64,000 bases of DNA from Pseudomonas serbica. GTDB taxonomy: Bacteria > Pseudomonadota > Gammaproteobacteria > Pseudomonadales > Pseudomonadaceae. This document shows positions 1-8,586 of this stretch, in pieces. The stretch covers positions 62,001-126,000 of the forward strand of contig NZ_JAQIYM010000007.1 of assembly GCF_028823535.1 (NCBI RefSeq). The letters are read 5' to 3'. Each line of letters starts with the position of its first letter. Within the stretch, counting starts at the first letter, position 1. Below the pieces are notes generated by a model. It did no database searches and was not told the DNA's origin. It was given only the letters and a program-made list of their open reading frames with translations. A program made the position numbers and the translations under genes.

Positions 1-1410
1 TCGGTGAACGACGGCGTCAACCTGCGTTTCCCCAGCGGCAGTGCCTTGCCCTGGGGCAACCGCGACTATGACGTGAACCTGGTGTTCGCCGACAAGGCCT
101 GGGATCAGAACGGCCAGCTGTGGTTCAACCCGTTCAACACCGATGGCTTCCTCGGTGACCAGATGCTGGTCAACTGGCAGTGGAAACCGAGCCTGGATGT
201 GCGCGCTCGCAGCTACCGTTTCCGCATGCTCAACGGCTCGGTATCGCGCTACTTCAAACTGGCGTTGGTGCGGGAAATCAAGGGCACCAGCGGCGAGTTC
301 CAGGGGCCCAAGGGTTCGGGTGTGTCCTATGCCCGCGTGCCGTTCCACATGATTGCCAACGACGGCAACATCATGGAACACAGCGTGCCGTTCGACGGCA
401 CCATGGACCTCGACGCCGACGGCGACAAACAGAACCACAACGCCATCCTGCCGACCCAGGGCATTGCCGAGCGTTTCGACATCATCGTCAACTTCGCCAA
501 GAACGGCATCAAGCCGGGGGACAAGATTTTCTTCGTCAACCTGCTGGTGCATGACGACGGCAAGGGGCCGAAAGAGCCTGTCCCCCTGGCTGACGTGCTG
601 TCGGAGAAATACCTGGCGGTGATCAAGCAAACCAGCAAGGGACCGATGTGGGACAAGGGCGATCCGGCAGTGGGCAAGGTGTTGCAACTCAACGTCAAAC
701 CCTACACCGGTCAGGACCTGGCCATGAACCCGGCGGCCTACGAGCCGGCCAAGCCGGGCAAGGCTGAAGGCCTGGTGATGATCCCGCTGAAGATCCATCG
801 CGACAACGCCGCCGACAAGGCGCTGCTGGCCAAGGCCCGCCATCGCACCTTCACCTTCGGCCGTTCCGACGGCACCGATGAAGCGCCCTGGACAGTCAAG
901 ACCGACGGCGGCTTCGGCTTCCACATGGACCCTCGGCGCCTGAACGCGTCGACCCAGTTGGCCAGCGGACCCACCGATGCCGGGGTCGCCGGCTACGGCA
1001 CCCTGGAGGTGTGGAATATCAAGGCCGGCGGCACGGGCTGGAGCCACCCGGTGCACGTGCACTTCGAGGAGGGGATCATCCTCAGCCGCGGCGGCAAGGC
1101 GCCACCGGAATGGGAAAAATGGGCCCGCAAGGACGTGTACCGCATCGGTTCGGAAAAGGATGGCCTGGACAGTGTCGAGATGGCGATCAACTTCCGCGAG
1201 TTCGCCGGGACCTACATGGAGCACTGTCACAACACCCAGCATGAGGACAATTCCATGCTGCTGCGTTGGGACATAGAAAAGCCCGGGCAATTCCAGTTGA
1301 TGCCCACGCCTTTGCCAAGCTGGGACGGTGTGCGCTACGTCAACTCCGCCGCGCTGCCCACCTTCCGCACGGGCGATGGCCTGGGTCCGAAAGTGACGGT
1401 CAAACAATGA
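1..1410 (+). CDS. Multicopper oxidase, C-terminal part (5' end off window)
   Basis: The frame is open to the first base, so the N-terminal cupredoxin domain with its first copper motifs lies upstream; 469 codons remain. The C-terminal copper sites are clear: HPVHVHFEEG (codons from 1045) and MEHCHNTQHEDNSML (around 1219-1260), which give the type 1 Cys, the trinuclear-site histidines and an axial Met. The family (CotA/bilirubin oxidase/CumA/McoA type) couples one-electron substrate oxidation to reduction of oxygen to water, normally in the periplasm. A SCO1-cytochrome c gene follows after 17 bp, then a two-component system, so the genes probably form one copper/redox operon. A Mn(II) oxidase of the McoA kind is possible but cannot be decided here. 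Confidence 0.85.
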   Translation, partial: SVNDGVNLRFPSGSALPWGNRDYDVNLVFADKAWDQNGQLWFNPFNTDGFLGDQMLVNWQWKPSLDVRARSYRFRMLNGSVSRYFKLALVREIKGTSGEFQGPKGSGVSYARVPFHMIANDGNIMEHSVPFDGTMDLDADGDKQNHNAILPTQGIAERFDIIVNFAKNGIKPGDKIFFVNLLVHDDGKGPKEPVPLADVLSEKYLAVIKQTSKGPMWDKGDPAVGKVLQLNVKPYTGQDLAMNPAAYEPAKPGKAEGLVMIPLKIHRDNAADKALLAKARHRTFTFGRSDGTDEAPWTVKTDGGFGFHMDPRRLNASTQLASGPTDAGVAGYGTLEVWNIKAGGTGWSHPVHVHFEEGIILSRGGKAPPEWEKWARKDVYRIGSEKDGLDSVEMAINFREFAGTYMEHCHNTQHEDNSMLLRWDIEKPGQFQLMPTPLPSWDGVRYVNSAALPTFRTGDGLGPKVTVKQ

Positions 1411-1427
1411 GACGGGAGGGTGTCGAC

Positions 1428-2507
1428 ATGAAGTTGCCTGGCGCACGTGCGCAAGCACTGGGCATGCATCTGGTGCTGATATTGGTGACGGGCCTGCTGG
1501 CCAGCCAGTTGCTGGTGGCCAACCCGGTGCCGTCGACACCCGCTCCCGTCACAGATACCGCCACCCCGTGGGGTGGCGATTATTTCCCCAACACCCTGCT
1601 GACCGACCAGGACGGTCGGCAGGTGCATTTTTTCGATGACCTGATCAAGGGCAAGGTGGTGGTGATCAATTTCATCTTCACCTCGTGCAGCGACTCCTGC
1701 CCATTGGAAACCGCGCGTCTGCGCCAGGTGCAGAAGCTGCTCGGCGACCGGGTCGGCAAGGACATCTTTTTCTACTCCATCAGCATCGATCCCTTGAGCG
1801 ACACCCCCGAGGTGCTCAAGGCCTATGCGCAACGCTTCCAGGTCGGGCCGGGCTGGCAGTTTCTCACCGGCGAATTCGGCGACGTCACCGAGTTGCGGCA
1901 AAAACTCGGGTTGTTCATCGAAGGCGTCGACAACGGCCGCAGCAAGGACCACAACCTGAGCCTGATCGTCGGCAACCAGCAAACCGGTCGCTGGATGAAA
2001 GCCTCGCCCTTCGAGAATCCCTGGATCCTGGCCGACCAATTGGCCAATACCTTGCATAACTGGAAGCAGCCGAGCCTCGCCGAAAGCTACGCCAATGCCC
2101 CACAGATCCGCCCGCCGAGCAACGGCGAAGAACTGTTCCGCACCCGTTGCGCGTCGTGCCACAGCCTTGGCCCGATGGACGGGCAGGGCATCGGCATGCG
2201 CAGCATCGGTCCGGACCTGATCGGCGTGACCCGCCAGCGCGATTCGGCCTGGCTGAGCCGCTGGATCCGCGAGCCCGATCGCATGCTGGCCGAGAAAGAC
2301 CCGCTTGCCATGGAGTTGTTCGAGCGCTTCGACAAGATCCCGATGCCCAACCTGCGCTTGGATGAGCGTTCGGCGCAGTCGATCATCGAGTTCCTCCAGG
2401 AAGAAACCGAGCGCCAGCAGCCGTTGCTCACGCCCCGGGTCGTCGGCGCCGAGGAGCCGCAACCCGCACACGCCATCGCCGCGCCCGACACGGCGCCGGT
2501 GCAATAG
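1428..2507 (+). CDS. SCO1/SenC domain fused to a cytochrome c domain
   Basis: 359 residues. The ATG at 1428 is preceded by GGGAGGG, so I prefer it to an upstream in-frame start inside the oxidase gene. Residues about 11-30 form a signal anchor. The SCO1/SenC thioredoxin fold follows, with the copper-binding CxxxC at C87/C91 (TSCSDSCP) and a later His in SKDHNLSL. A class I cytochrome c domain begins near residue 220 with the heme motif CASCH at 241-245, and a candidate axial Met in KIPMPNL. SCO proteins deliver copper or maintain thiols for copper enzymes. Fusion to a heme domain suggests a dedicated chaperone and electron carrier for the upstream multicopper oxidase. The role is inferred from domains and position. 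Confidence 0.85.
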   Translation: MKLPGARAQALGMHLVLILVTGLLASQLLVANPVPSTPAPVTDTATPWGGDYFPNTLLTDQDGRQVHFFDDLIKGKVVVINFIFTSCSDSCPLETARLRQVQKLLGDRVGKDIFFYSISIDPLSDTPEVLKAYAQRFQVGPGWQFLTGEFGDVTELRQKLGLFIEGVDNGRSKDHNLSLIVGNQQTGRWMKASPFENPWILADQLANTLHNWKQPSLAESYANAPQIRPPSNGEELFRTRCASCHSLGPMDGQGIGMRSIGPDLIGVTRQRDSAWLSRWIREPDRMLAEKDPLAMELFERFDKIPMPNLRLDERSAQSIIEFLQEETERQQPLLTPRVVGAEEPQPAHAIAAPDTAPVQ

Positions 2508-2606
2508 TGGCGAAATAGTTTTATCGGGCAGCCATTGCCGGTCAATGCCACCTACACTGATCGGGAACGGCTAAACAAGGCTTGTTTCAAGCAACCAGGG
2601 CATCTC

Positions 2607-4100
2607 ATGCAGATACCGGAACCACCACAAGTACCTGCGCCGGATACGCCGGCCGCAGAGGGCAAGGATTGGCGACCGCCGTTCAACCTGGTGCGCTGGT
2701 TCTCCCTGGGGAGCTTTTTCATCATCGCCGGCGTGGCATTGGGGCTGGGCTATGTTTCCACGCGTTTCGTGGTCGAGGAGAGCATCGAGCGCGACTCCAT
2801 GCTGACCGCGCAATTCGTGCAAGCCATTGGCGCGGCGGAAATTCGCCATGCGACGATTTCACCGGAGCGAACCATGGGCGAAATGCTGGACCCGCGTTCC
2901 GACATGGCCTATCCCGACGTCAACCCGGGCGCCCGTGCCGCTGCCCGCATCGAGTTCCTTGATCATATCGAACACCTGCCGGACCTTCTGCTGGCCACGG
3001 TATACGCCCTGGACCGCACTGTTGTCTGGTCGACCAACCCCGAGTTGATCGGTGTGCGCATCGAAGGCGACGAAGAACTCGACGAGTCCTTCGAAATGAA
3101 GGAAGCGGTGTCCACCAGCTACCACGAGATCGATGAGGAACGCCCCGAGCAGCGCCTGCTGCGTGAACCCCAGTACCTGTTCGTCGAGAACTACATTCCG
3201 ATGTTCAACGCCGACAAAAGCAAAGTGATTGCCATGGTCGAGATCTACAAGGAGCCGGCGGACCTGGTAGCGCGCATCCAGCGCGGGTTCAAGGCGATCT
3301 GGCTGGCTACCCTGCTCGGCGGTGCGGTCATCTACCTGGGATTGTTCTGGATCGTTCGGCGCGCGGCCCTGCTGTTGCAGAGCCAGCAGAAACAACTGGT
3401 CGCCAACGAGACCTTCGTCGCCTTGGGGGAAATGTCCTCGGCGGTCGCCCACAGCCTGCGCAATCCGCTGGCCAATATTCGTTCCAGCGCCGAACTGGCC
3501 CAGGAAATTGCCAGCCAGTCCGCGCAGAAGAACATCGGCGACATCATCGGCCAGGTCGATCGCATGTCGCGCTGGGTCCGTGAGTTGCTGGTGTCCTTGC
3601 GCCCGGTCAACGACGACCACGAAGCCGTCGACCTGGTGCTGGTCATCGACGACACCTTGAGCGCCTTCGAACCACAGATTCGCCGCTCGAACGTCGAGGT
3701 GCGCTTCTCGCCCAGCGCGGTTCCGCCGGTTGTCAGCCAACAGGTGTTGCTCACGCAGATTCTCAATAGTCTGTTCGCCAACGCCCTGGAAGCCATGCCC
3801 AAGGGCGGTGTACTGAGTGTCGAAATCGAAACGTCGGTGCCCGATCAGGTGTGCATGATCCTCAACGACACCGGCAAGGGCATGACCAAGCAGCAACAAC
3901 AAATGGTCTTCAAGCCGTTCTTCACTACCAAACAGGGAGGGTTGGGCGTGGGCCTGGCCCTGGTCAAAAGAATAATGGAGCGATTTGAAGGCTCGGTCGA
4001 ACTGACCAGCCAAGAACAGGAAGGAACCCGCGTCTGTCTCAATTTCAAAGTGGCAACGGGAGGGGAATATGGAGCACAGCATACTGCTGGTCGAGGATGA
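2607..4100 (+). CDS. Membrane sensor histidine kinase (NtrB/ZraS-like)
   Basis: 497 residues from the ATG at 2607, which has an AGGG box six bases upstream; a longer in-frame start at 2535 has no such box. Two membrane segments (near residues 28-50 and 230-250) enclose a periplasmic sensing domain of about 180 residues. The HisKA motif SSAVAHSLRNPLANI puts the phosphorylated His at 282. The ATPase domain shows an N-box (NSLFANALEAM), a G1 box (NDTGKGM) and a G2 box (GGLGVGLALVKRI). The 3' end overlaps the response regulator by 32 bp, so the two are co-translated. The signal is unknown; copper, Mn or redox state is a guess from the neighbouring oxidase. Confidence 0.9.
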   Translation: MQIPEPPQVPAPDTPAAEGKDWRPPFNLVRWFSLGSFFIIAGVALGLGYVSTRFVVEESIERDSMLTAQFVQAIGAAEIRHATISPERTMGEMLDPRSDMAYPDVNPGARAAARIEFLDHIEHLPDLLLATVYALDRTVVWSTNPELIGVRIEGDEELDESFEMKEAVSTSYHEIDEERPEQRLLREPQYLFVENYIPMFNADKSKVIAMVEIYKEPADLVARIQRGFKAIWLATLLGGAVIYLGLFWIVRRAALLLQSQQKQLVANETFVALGEMSSAVAHSLRNPLANIRSSAELAQEIASQSAQKNIGDIIGQVDRMSRWVRELLVSLRPVNDDHEAVDLVLVIDDTLSAFEPQIRRSNVEVRFSPSAVPPVVSQQVLLTQILNSLFANALEAMPKGGVLSVEIETSVPDQVCMILNDTGKGMTKQQQQMVFKPFFTTKQGGLGVGLALVKRIMERFEGSVELTSQEQEGTRVCLNFKVATGGEYGAQHTAGRG

Positions 4101-5499
4101 TGAGCTGCTCGCCGAGAATATCCAGACTTACCTTGAGCGCAAGGACTTCGAAGTGACTGTCTGCCACTCGGCCGAAGACGCACTGTCGCAGTTGAGCACC
4201 TTTGTTCCGGATGTGGTGCTGACCGACAACTCGTTGCCGGGCATGAGTGGCCATGACCTGATCCAGAAGCTGCGCATCAGCGCGCCGGATCTGAAAGTGA
4301 TCATGATGACCGGCTACGGCAACGTCGAAGACGCCGTGGTGGCGATGAAAGAGGGTGCGTTCCACTACGTGACCAAACCGGTGGCGCTACCGGAGCTCAA
4401 GCTGTTGCTGGACAAGGCCCTGGCCACCGACCGGATGGAGCGAACCCTGTCGTTCTACCAGGAGCGCGAGGCGCAGAAATCCGGGGTGCAGGCATTGATC
4501 GGCGAGTCGGCCCCGATGGTCTACCTCAAGGGCACCATCGCCCAACTGCTCGACGCCGAGCGGCGCATGGCCAACACCGACCTGCCGCCGGTGCTGGTGG
4601 AAGGCGAGACCGGCACCGGCAAGGAACTGGTGGCGCGGGCGCTGCATTTTGACGGCCCGCGCAGCAAAGGGCCGTTCATCGAGTTCAACTGCGCCTCGAT
4701 TCCTTCCAACCTGGTGGAATCGGAGCTGTTCGGGCACGAGAAGGGCGCCTTCACCGATGCCAAGGACCGTCGCCTGGGGCTGGTGGAAGCGGCTGACGGC
4801 GGCACGTTGTTTCTCGATGAAATCGGCGAAATGGACCTGATCCTGCAGGCCAAGCTGCTGAAACTGCTGGAAGACCGGACCATCCGCCGGGTCGGCTCGG
4901 TGAAAGAGCGCAAGGTCGATTTGCGGGTGATCAGCGCGACCAATTGCAACCTCGAGCAAATGGTCCAGCAGGGCAAGTTCCGCCGCGACCTGTTCTTCCG
5001 CCTGCGCATCATTTCGATCAAGGTGCCGCGCCTGTACGCCCGCGGTGAAGACATCCTGCTGCTGGCCCGGCACTTCCTGGCGACCCATGGCAAACGCTAC
5101 GGCAAGCCGCACCTGCGTTTCAGTGAACAGGCCGAAGAGTTGCTGCTCAACTACACCTGGCCTGGCAATGTGCGCGAACTGCGCAACATGCTTGAGCAGA
5201 CTGTCTTGCTGGCGCAACACGACACCATTGCCGCCCACCAGTTGAACGTGTGCCTGAGCCTGGTGGACGAGCCGGCGATGTTCACCCATGAACCGCCACC
5301 GAGCGAACCGCGTGCGTCCTATAACGGCAGCGAGTCGATGAACCTGCCGGAAGTGGAACGCGACATGGTGCGCAAGATGCTCGACAAGACCGACTGGAAC
5401 GTCACCAAGTCCGCACGGCTTCTGGGCCTGAGCCGCGACATGCTGCGTTACCGGATCGAGAAACTCGGCCTGGCGCGCCCGGACAAGCGCCAGTGGTAG
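4069..5499 (+). CDS. Sigma-54-dependent response regulator (NtrC family)
   Basis: 476 residues. The receiver domain carries the phospho-acceptor D53 (VVLTDNSLPGM) and a conserved switch Lys (YVTKP). The AAA+ domain has Walker A GETGTGKE and Walker B LFLDEIGEMD. The sigma-54 contact loop, at residues 226-231, reads GAFTDA instead of the usual GAFTGA. A Fis-type HTH ends the protein (TKSARLLGLSRDMLRYRIEKL). It is cognate to the overlapping kinase upstream. In Pseudomonas, NtrC-type regulators such as MnxR control Mn-oxidising multicopper oxidases; equivalence here is only a possibility. No -24/-12 promoter was found inside the window. Confidence 0.92.
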   Translation: MEHSILLVEDDELLAENIQTYLERKDFEVTVCHSAEDALSQLSTFVPDVVLTDNSLPGMSGHDLIQKLRISAPDLKVIMMTGYGNVEDAVVAMKEGAFHYVTKPVALPELKLLLDKALATDRMERTLSFYQEREAQKSGVQALIGESAPMVYLKGTIAQLLDAERRMANTDLPPVLVEGETGTGKELVARALHFDGPRSKGPFIEFNCASIPSNLVESELFGHEKGAFTDAKDRRLGLVEAADGGTLFLDEIGEMDLILQAKLLKLLEDRTIRRVGSVKERKVDLRVISATNCNLEQMVQQGKFRRDLFFRLRIISIKVPRLYARGEDILLLARHFLATHGKRYGKPHLRFSEQAEELLLNYTWPGNVRELRNMLEQTVLLAQHDTIAAHQLNVCLSLVDEPAMFTHEPPPSEPRASYNGSESMNLPEVERDMVRKMLDKTDWNVTKSARLLGLSRDMLRYRIEKLGLARPDKRQW

Positions 5500-5550
5500 A
5501 GAAACCGTTGCGAGCCTGAAGCTGCAAGCAGCAAGTTGGAGCGGCCTTGT

Positions 5551-5931
5551 CTACAAGGCCGGGCTCTGATTGCCGAGGCAGGCGAGCATGCACGTCGGGT
5601 CGAGGACCTCCTGGTTCACATAGACGCCGTGTACGGCGTCATAGGTGCGAATGAACACGCGCACGGTGGTATCGGCCACCGTCGGCAAGCGGGAGTCGGA
5701 AAACACGTGCTGGCTCGACACCGGGGTGAACGTCTGGGGCGATGTAGGGATATAGGATCCCGGCGGCACCGTACTCATTGTCGGAGGAACCGGATGGGCA
5801 AAGGGCTGATCCGCTCCGTAGTAGCTGAATTCACTGCTCGATTCTTCGGTTTGCATCGCAGTGTCGTCCGCCTGTGCGCTGCTGGCAACCAGGCAGAGGG
5901 CAAGTAACAGCGTCGGTACGGTTGTGTTCAT
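5551..5931 (-). CDS. Small exported protein of unknown function
   Basis: 126 residues with a clear signal peptide (MNTTVPTLLLALCLVASSAQA, cleavage near residue 21). The mature part is Pro/Ser/Thr-rich and ends with a more ordered section containing two close cysteines (PTCMLACLG), perhaps a disulfide. I do not recognise the family. An AGGTG box precedes the ATG. It is convergent with the response regulator, with a 51-bp gap, and divergent from the methyltransferase. Confidence 0.6.
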   Translation of the reverse strand: MNTTVPTLLLALCLVASSAQADDTAMQTEESSSEFSYYGADQPFAHPVPPTMSTVPPGSYIPTSPQTFTPVSSQHVFSDSRLPTVADTTVRVFIRTYDAVHGVYVNQEVLDPTCMLACLGNQSPAL

Positions 5932-6110
5932 GGCAGCACCTGCGGCATCGGTTTATGCGCGTTTCCCCAAGGTCATTAACTATAGCGTTCCCGTGGGCGA
6001 ACGTTGGCAAGGCGCGGTTTACACAATCGCAACAATGCTCCGATGGGGTGGTTTGCAGCCATGGACTAGACTCGGGCCGGTCAAACCTGTACCCGATTCT
6101 GGAGCGTGCA

Positions 6111-6917
6111 ATGGAAATGCCGTCAAAACAACAAGCCATCGCCAGCAACCGCGATGCCTGGAATGATTCCGCCCGTCACCACAAGGAGACCGCGCAATGG
6201 CAGGCGCTATTGAGCGCGGTGACTCAGGCCGACTTTTCCTGCCTGGATGAAACCCTCATCGGTGTATTGAACCCAGTCGGTATCGACGGCAAGGACGTGG
6301 TGCAGCTGGGCTGTAACAACGGCCGGGAAAGCCTGTCGCTGTTTGCCCTGGGGGCTCGCCATGTGGTGGGGGTAGACCAGTCCGTGGCCTTTCTCGAACA
6401 GGCGCGGGAACTGGCATCACGTTCGCCCCATTCGCCTGAGTTCATCGAGGCCGACATTCACCACCTGCCACAATCGCTGCAGGGGCGATTCGATGTGGCC
6501 CTGGTCACCATCGGCGTGTTGAACTGGATGCCCGACATCGGCGAATTCTTTCGCCATGCGGCGCAAACACTCAAGCCCGGTGGCGCGCTGGTGCTTTACG
6601 AAACCCACCCGTTCCTGGAAATGCTAGACCCCCAAGCCCCCGATCCCTACCGCCTGGCCAGCTCGTACTTTCGCCACGAACCTTTTGTCCAGAACCAACC
6701 GATTGTCTACGAAGGCAAAGTCGAGCAACAGGCCGCGCCGTCCTACTGGTTCGTCCACACCCTGGGCGCGATCTTCAGCGGCGCCCTCGAAGCGGGGCTG
6801 CAGATCAGCCATTTCAGGGAGTACCCGCATTCCAACCGCGAGGAACTCTATGATCGCTACGAAGCGCAGGAGGCGCAGGTGCCGATGTGTTTTACCTGGG
6901 TGGCGGTGAAGCGTTGA
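6111..6917 (+). CDS. Class I SAM-dependent methyltransferase
   Basis: 268 residues from the ATG at 6111 (GGAG six bases upstream). Motif I VVQLGCNNGRESL near residue 63, the acidic VVGVDQS strand end, motif IV DVALVTIGVLNW and the post-II region LKPGGALVLYETHPF define a Rossmann methyltransferase. The substrate is unknown. From 6670 on, the gene is repeated at 37400-37640 with 96% identity, and the last codons differ (VAVKR here, VGVKRGY there). If the intervening DNA is an integrated island, this gene is a hybrid with an island-borne 3' end, and the native tail is the downstream copy. Confidence 0.85.
   Translation: MEMPSKQQAIASNRDAWNDSARHHKETAQWQALLSAVTQADFSCLDETLIGVLNPVGIDGKDVVQLGCNNGRESLSLFALGARHVVGVDQSVAFLEQARELASRSPHSPEFIEADIHHLPQSLQGRFDVALVTIGVLNWMPDIGEFFRHAAQTLKPGGALVLYETHPFLEMLDPQAPDPYRLASSYFRHEPFVQNQPIVYEGKVEQQAAPSYWFVHTLGAIFSGALEAGLQISHFREYPHSNREELYDRYEAQEAQVPMCFTWVAVKR
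6670..6910 (+). repeat. Direct repeat copy A (candidate attL)
   Basis: 241 bp match 37400-37640 with nine substitutions that I counted (6746, 6779, 6842, 6845, 6848, 6854, 6863, 6895, 6904). Only two fall in the first 172 bp, and the first 76 bp are identical. Homology stops abruptly at the left edge of both copies. A shared attachment core followed by two alleles of one gene tail would look like this. Confidence 0.75.
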
Positions 6918-7072
6918 ACCGGGGGTTGGCGCGGTGCATCTGCAGCACCGCGTAATGTTCTTCGCTTTTGTAGGAGCCAGGCTGCCGGCGAACCAGGCGC
7001 TGAAGTGCATTTGGGGAAGAAAGGGCGGAAGAAAGGATACGGATTTTTTTGCCCTGCTTTACGTCTGCTATT
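6918..7072. other. Gap with a degenerate REP-like sequence
   Basis: No gene is seen. At about 6969 a degraded copy of the Pseudomonas REP arm occurs (TGTAGGAGCCAGGCTGCC). The rest is non-repetitive up to the MITE-like element. Confidence 0.4.
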
Positions 7073-7258
7073 GGCCGATTCTGTTGAAAAAGTCGGTTCT
7101 TCCAGACCGCCCACATACTGTCCGCTGAAAATGCGTTCTTTGCGCGCTGCTACGCGAAATCTGAGCCCGAAATCCTCTGCTGAAAGTAAAGATTTCAATC
7201 TCAAGCGCGTACTTTTTTACCGTGGAAACGATGGCCGACTTTTTCAACAGAATCGGCC
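7073..7258 (+). mobile_element. MITE-like element, copy 1 (186 bp)
   Basis: The element is bounded by perfect 24-bp terminal inverted repeats, which start GGCCGATTCTGTTGAAAAAG and end with its reverse complement. It has no coding capacity. Two further 186-bp relatives lie at 11721 (inverted) and 24965 (same orientation). The left flank GTCTGCTATT is partly conserved next to the other copies, so the mobile unit may extend about 10 bp further. No clear target duplication is seen. Confidence 0.7.
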
Positions 7259-7375
7259 GTTCTCTGCCCGTCGCGAGCGGCAGAAAACGACCCTTAGCTG
7301 CCGGTCAGCATTGGCTAAAAATGGATGACTGCTGCTTGTCGTTGCGGTGCAATCCTTTGCACGCAGTGGTTGCTT

Positions 7376-7921
7376 CTATTGGCTGATGATTGCTGCTGAA
7401 CCAAGCACTTGAAGTTGTGCGGATTCAGATGCGGTGGTGGTGATGGTAAATAACATTTTTCGTGTCGCGCTTGGAACTGACCATTCGTAGGAAAGGGTTT
7501 GAGTTTGTCCATTTGAGGGCGATTGCGTTTGCTCGTTTTTTACCAGTGTTGAGGTAAACGGAGGGGGCGGATTTGCGACCATTCCAGTGAACAGCTTGAT
7601 AGCGGTCTCCGTACTTGCCCTGCGGACATGTAAGGCGCAAAAATTCTTGCTGCTAGGAAGCGCTAACACAAACGTTCCGTACTTGTCTGGAACAGACCAA
7701 GCGTCGCCAGGATCACCTGCCAGAAACAGCACCGCCTTTTCGGGAGGAAGGCTAGGGATTGGCCTGAGCTTTTCTCGGAGTGCTTCCAGATTTGGAAGGT
7801 TCTTCATGCAAAGCGATGCGTAAATTTTGGCGAACGAGTTGGCTTGATCATCACCTTCGCTGGCAAGGCAAGCATTCGTACCTAGAGTGAACATGAGTAA
7901 AGTGGCGAAAATTCTGGACAT
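7376..7921 (-). CDS. Exported protein of unknown function
   Basis: 181 residues from the ATG at 7921, which has GGAGGG in front; a longer GTG-type start at 7951 is less likely. The N-terminus (MSRIFATLLMFTLGTNACLA) is a signal peptide; a Cys near its end leaves a lipoprotein possible, though the lipobox is poor. Cysteines occur in SLCMKNL and KNFCALHVRR. I do not recognise a function. The gene is flanked by MITE copy 1 and a MerR regulator and lies inside the proposed island. Confidence 0.65.
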   Translation of the reverse strand: MSRIFATLLMFTLGTNACLASEGDDQANSFAKIYASLCMKNLPNLEALREKLRPIPSLPPEKAVLFLAGDPGDAWSVPDKYGTFVLALPSSKNFCALHVRRASTETAIKLFTGMVANPPPPFTSTLVKNEQTQSPSNGQTQTLSYEWSVPSATRKMLFTITTTASESAQLQVLGSAAIISQ

Positions 7922-8172
7922 GCGAACCCTCCCTGGAGATACCACGATCAAGCTAAGCAGGATTTCAGAGAGTTGCCATCCAAATCATATGCCTCCCTAA
8001 AAATGCAGAGACCAGAAAGGTTCGAGACTCAAATTATAGAGTCCGCTCCTGGCCGTTTTCTGCCTGTCTCGGTGCCCCTGACCGACTCCGCATGAACACC
8101 GCGTGAACTAGGACAACTTCCAGCCACAGCCAGTAAACTGCAGGCCGCAGCTGGATCAGGGAGGAGCGTCAC

Positions 8173-8586
8173 ATGTACATAGGTGAACTGGCTAGGTTGT
8201 CGGGGTGCACTGCCAAAGCCATTCGTTTGTATGAGCAGATGGGCCTGCTGAGCCCGCAGCGCCGTGGCAGTTATCGGTTGTACACGGCCCATCATCTGAC
8301 GCTGGTGCAGATGATCCGCACGGCCCAGGCGGTGGGGTTTAAACTGGGGGAGATGAGCGAGCTGCTGGCGGCCAAGCAACACAAGGCACCGTTTCCCCTG
8401 GCGCTGGCCAATCAGGGCATCGAGGTCAAGCGCCTGGAACTGCAAGCGCAGATCCTGGCCTTGCAGGATCGGGAGCGGCAACTGACTCTGTTGCAACAAC
8501 ATATCAACCAGCAATTCGCCTCCACGCCAGTGCCTGGCGCCGGGCCTGGTATCAGCGCGCCAACAGGTGCGCAAACGCCTGCTTGA
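8173..8586 (+). CDS. MerR-family transcriptional regulator
   Basis: 137 residues. The N-terminal winged HTH is typical of MerR (YIGELARLSGCTAKAIRLYE, then GSYRLYT). A coiled-coil dimerisation helix follows (KRLELQAQILALQDRERQL). There is no C-terminal Cys cluster of the metal sensors, so the effector is probably organic or redox. GGGAGGAG lies just upstream of the ATG. Its 3' end overlaps the convergent dehydrogenase gene by 35 bp. Such regulators often control an adjacent reductase, but that link is inferred. Confidence 0.85.
   Translation: MYIGELARLSGCTAKAIRLYEQMGLLSPQRRGSYRLYTAHHLTLVQMIRTAQAVGFKLGEMSELLAAKQHKAPFPLALANQGIEVKRLELQAQILALQDRERQLTLLQQHINQQFASTPVPGAGPGISAPTGAQTPA

Noticed and set aside
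1335..2504. 389-codon open frame on the minus strand
   Set aside because: It mirrors the SCO1-cytochrome c gene, whose CxxxC and CASCH motifs prove the plus strand.
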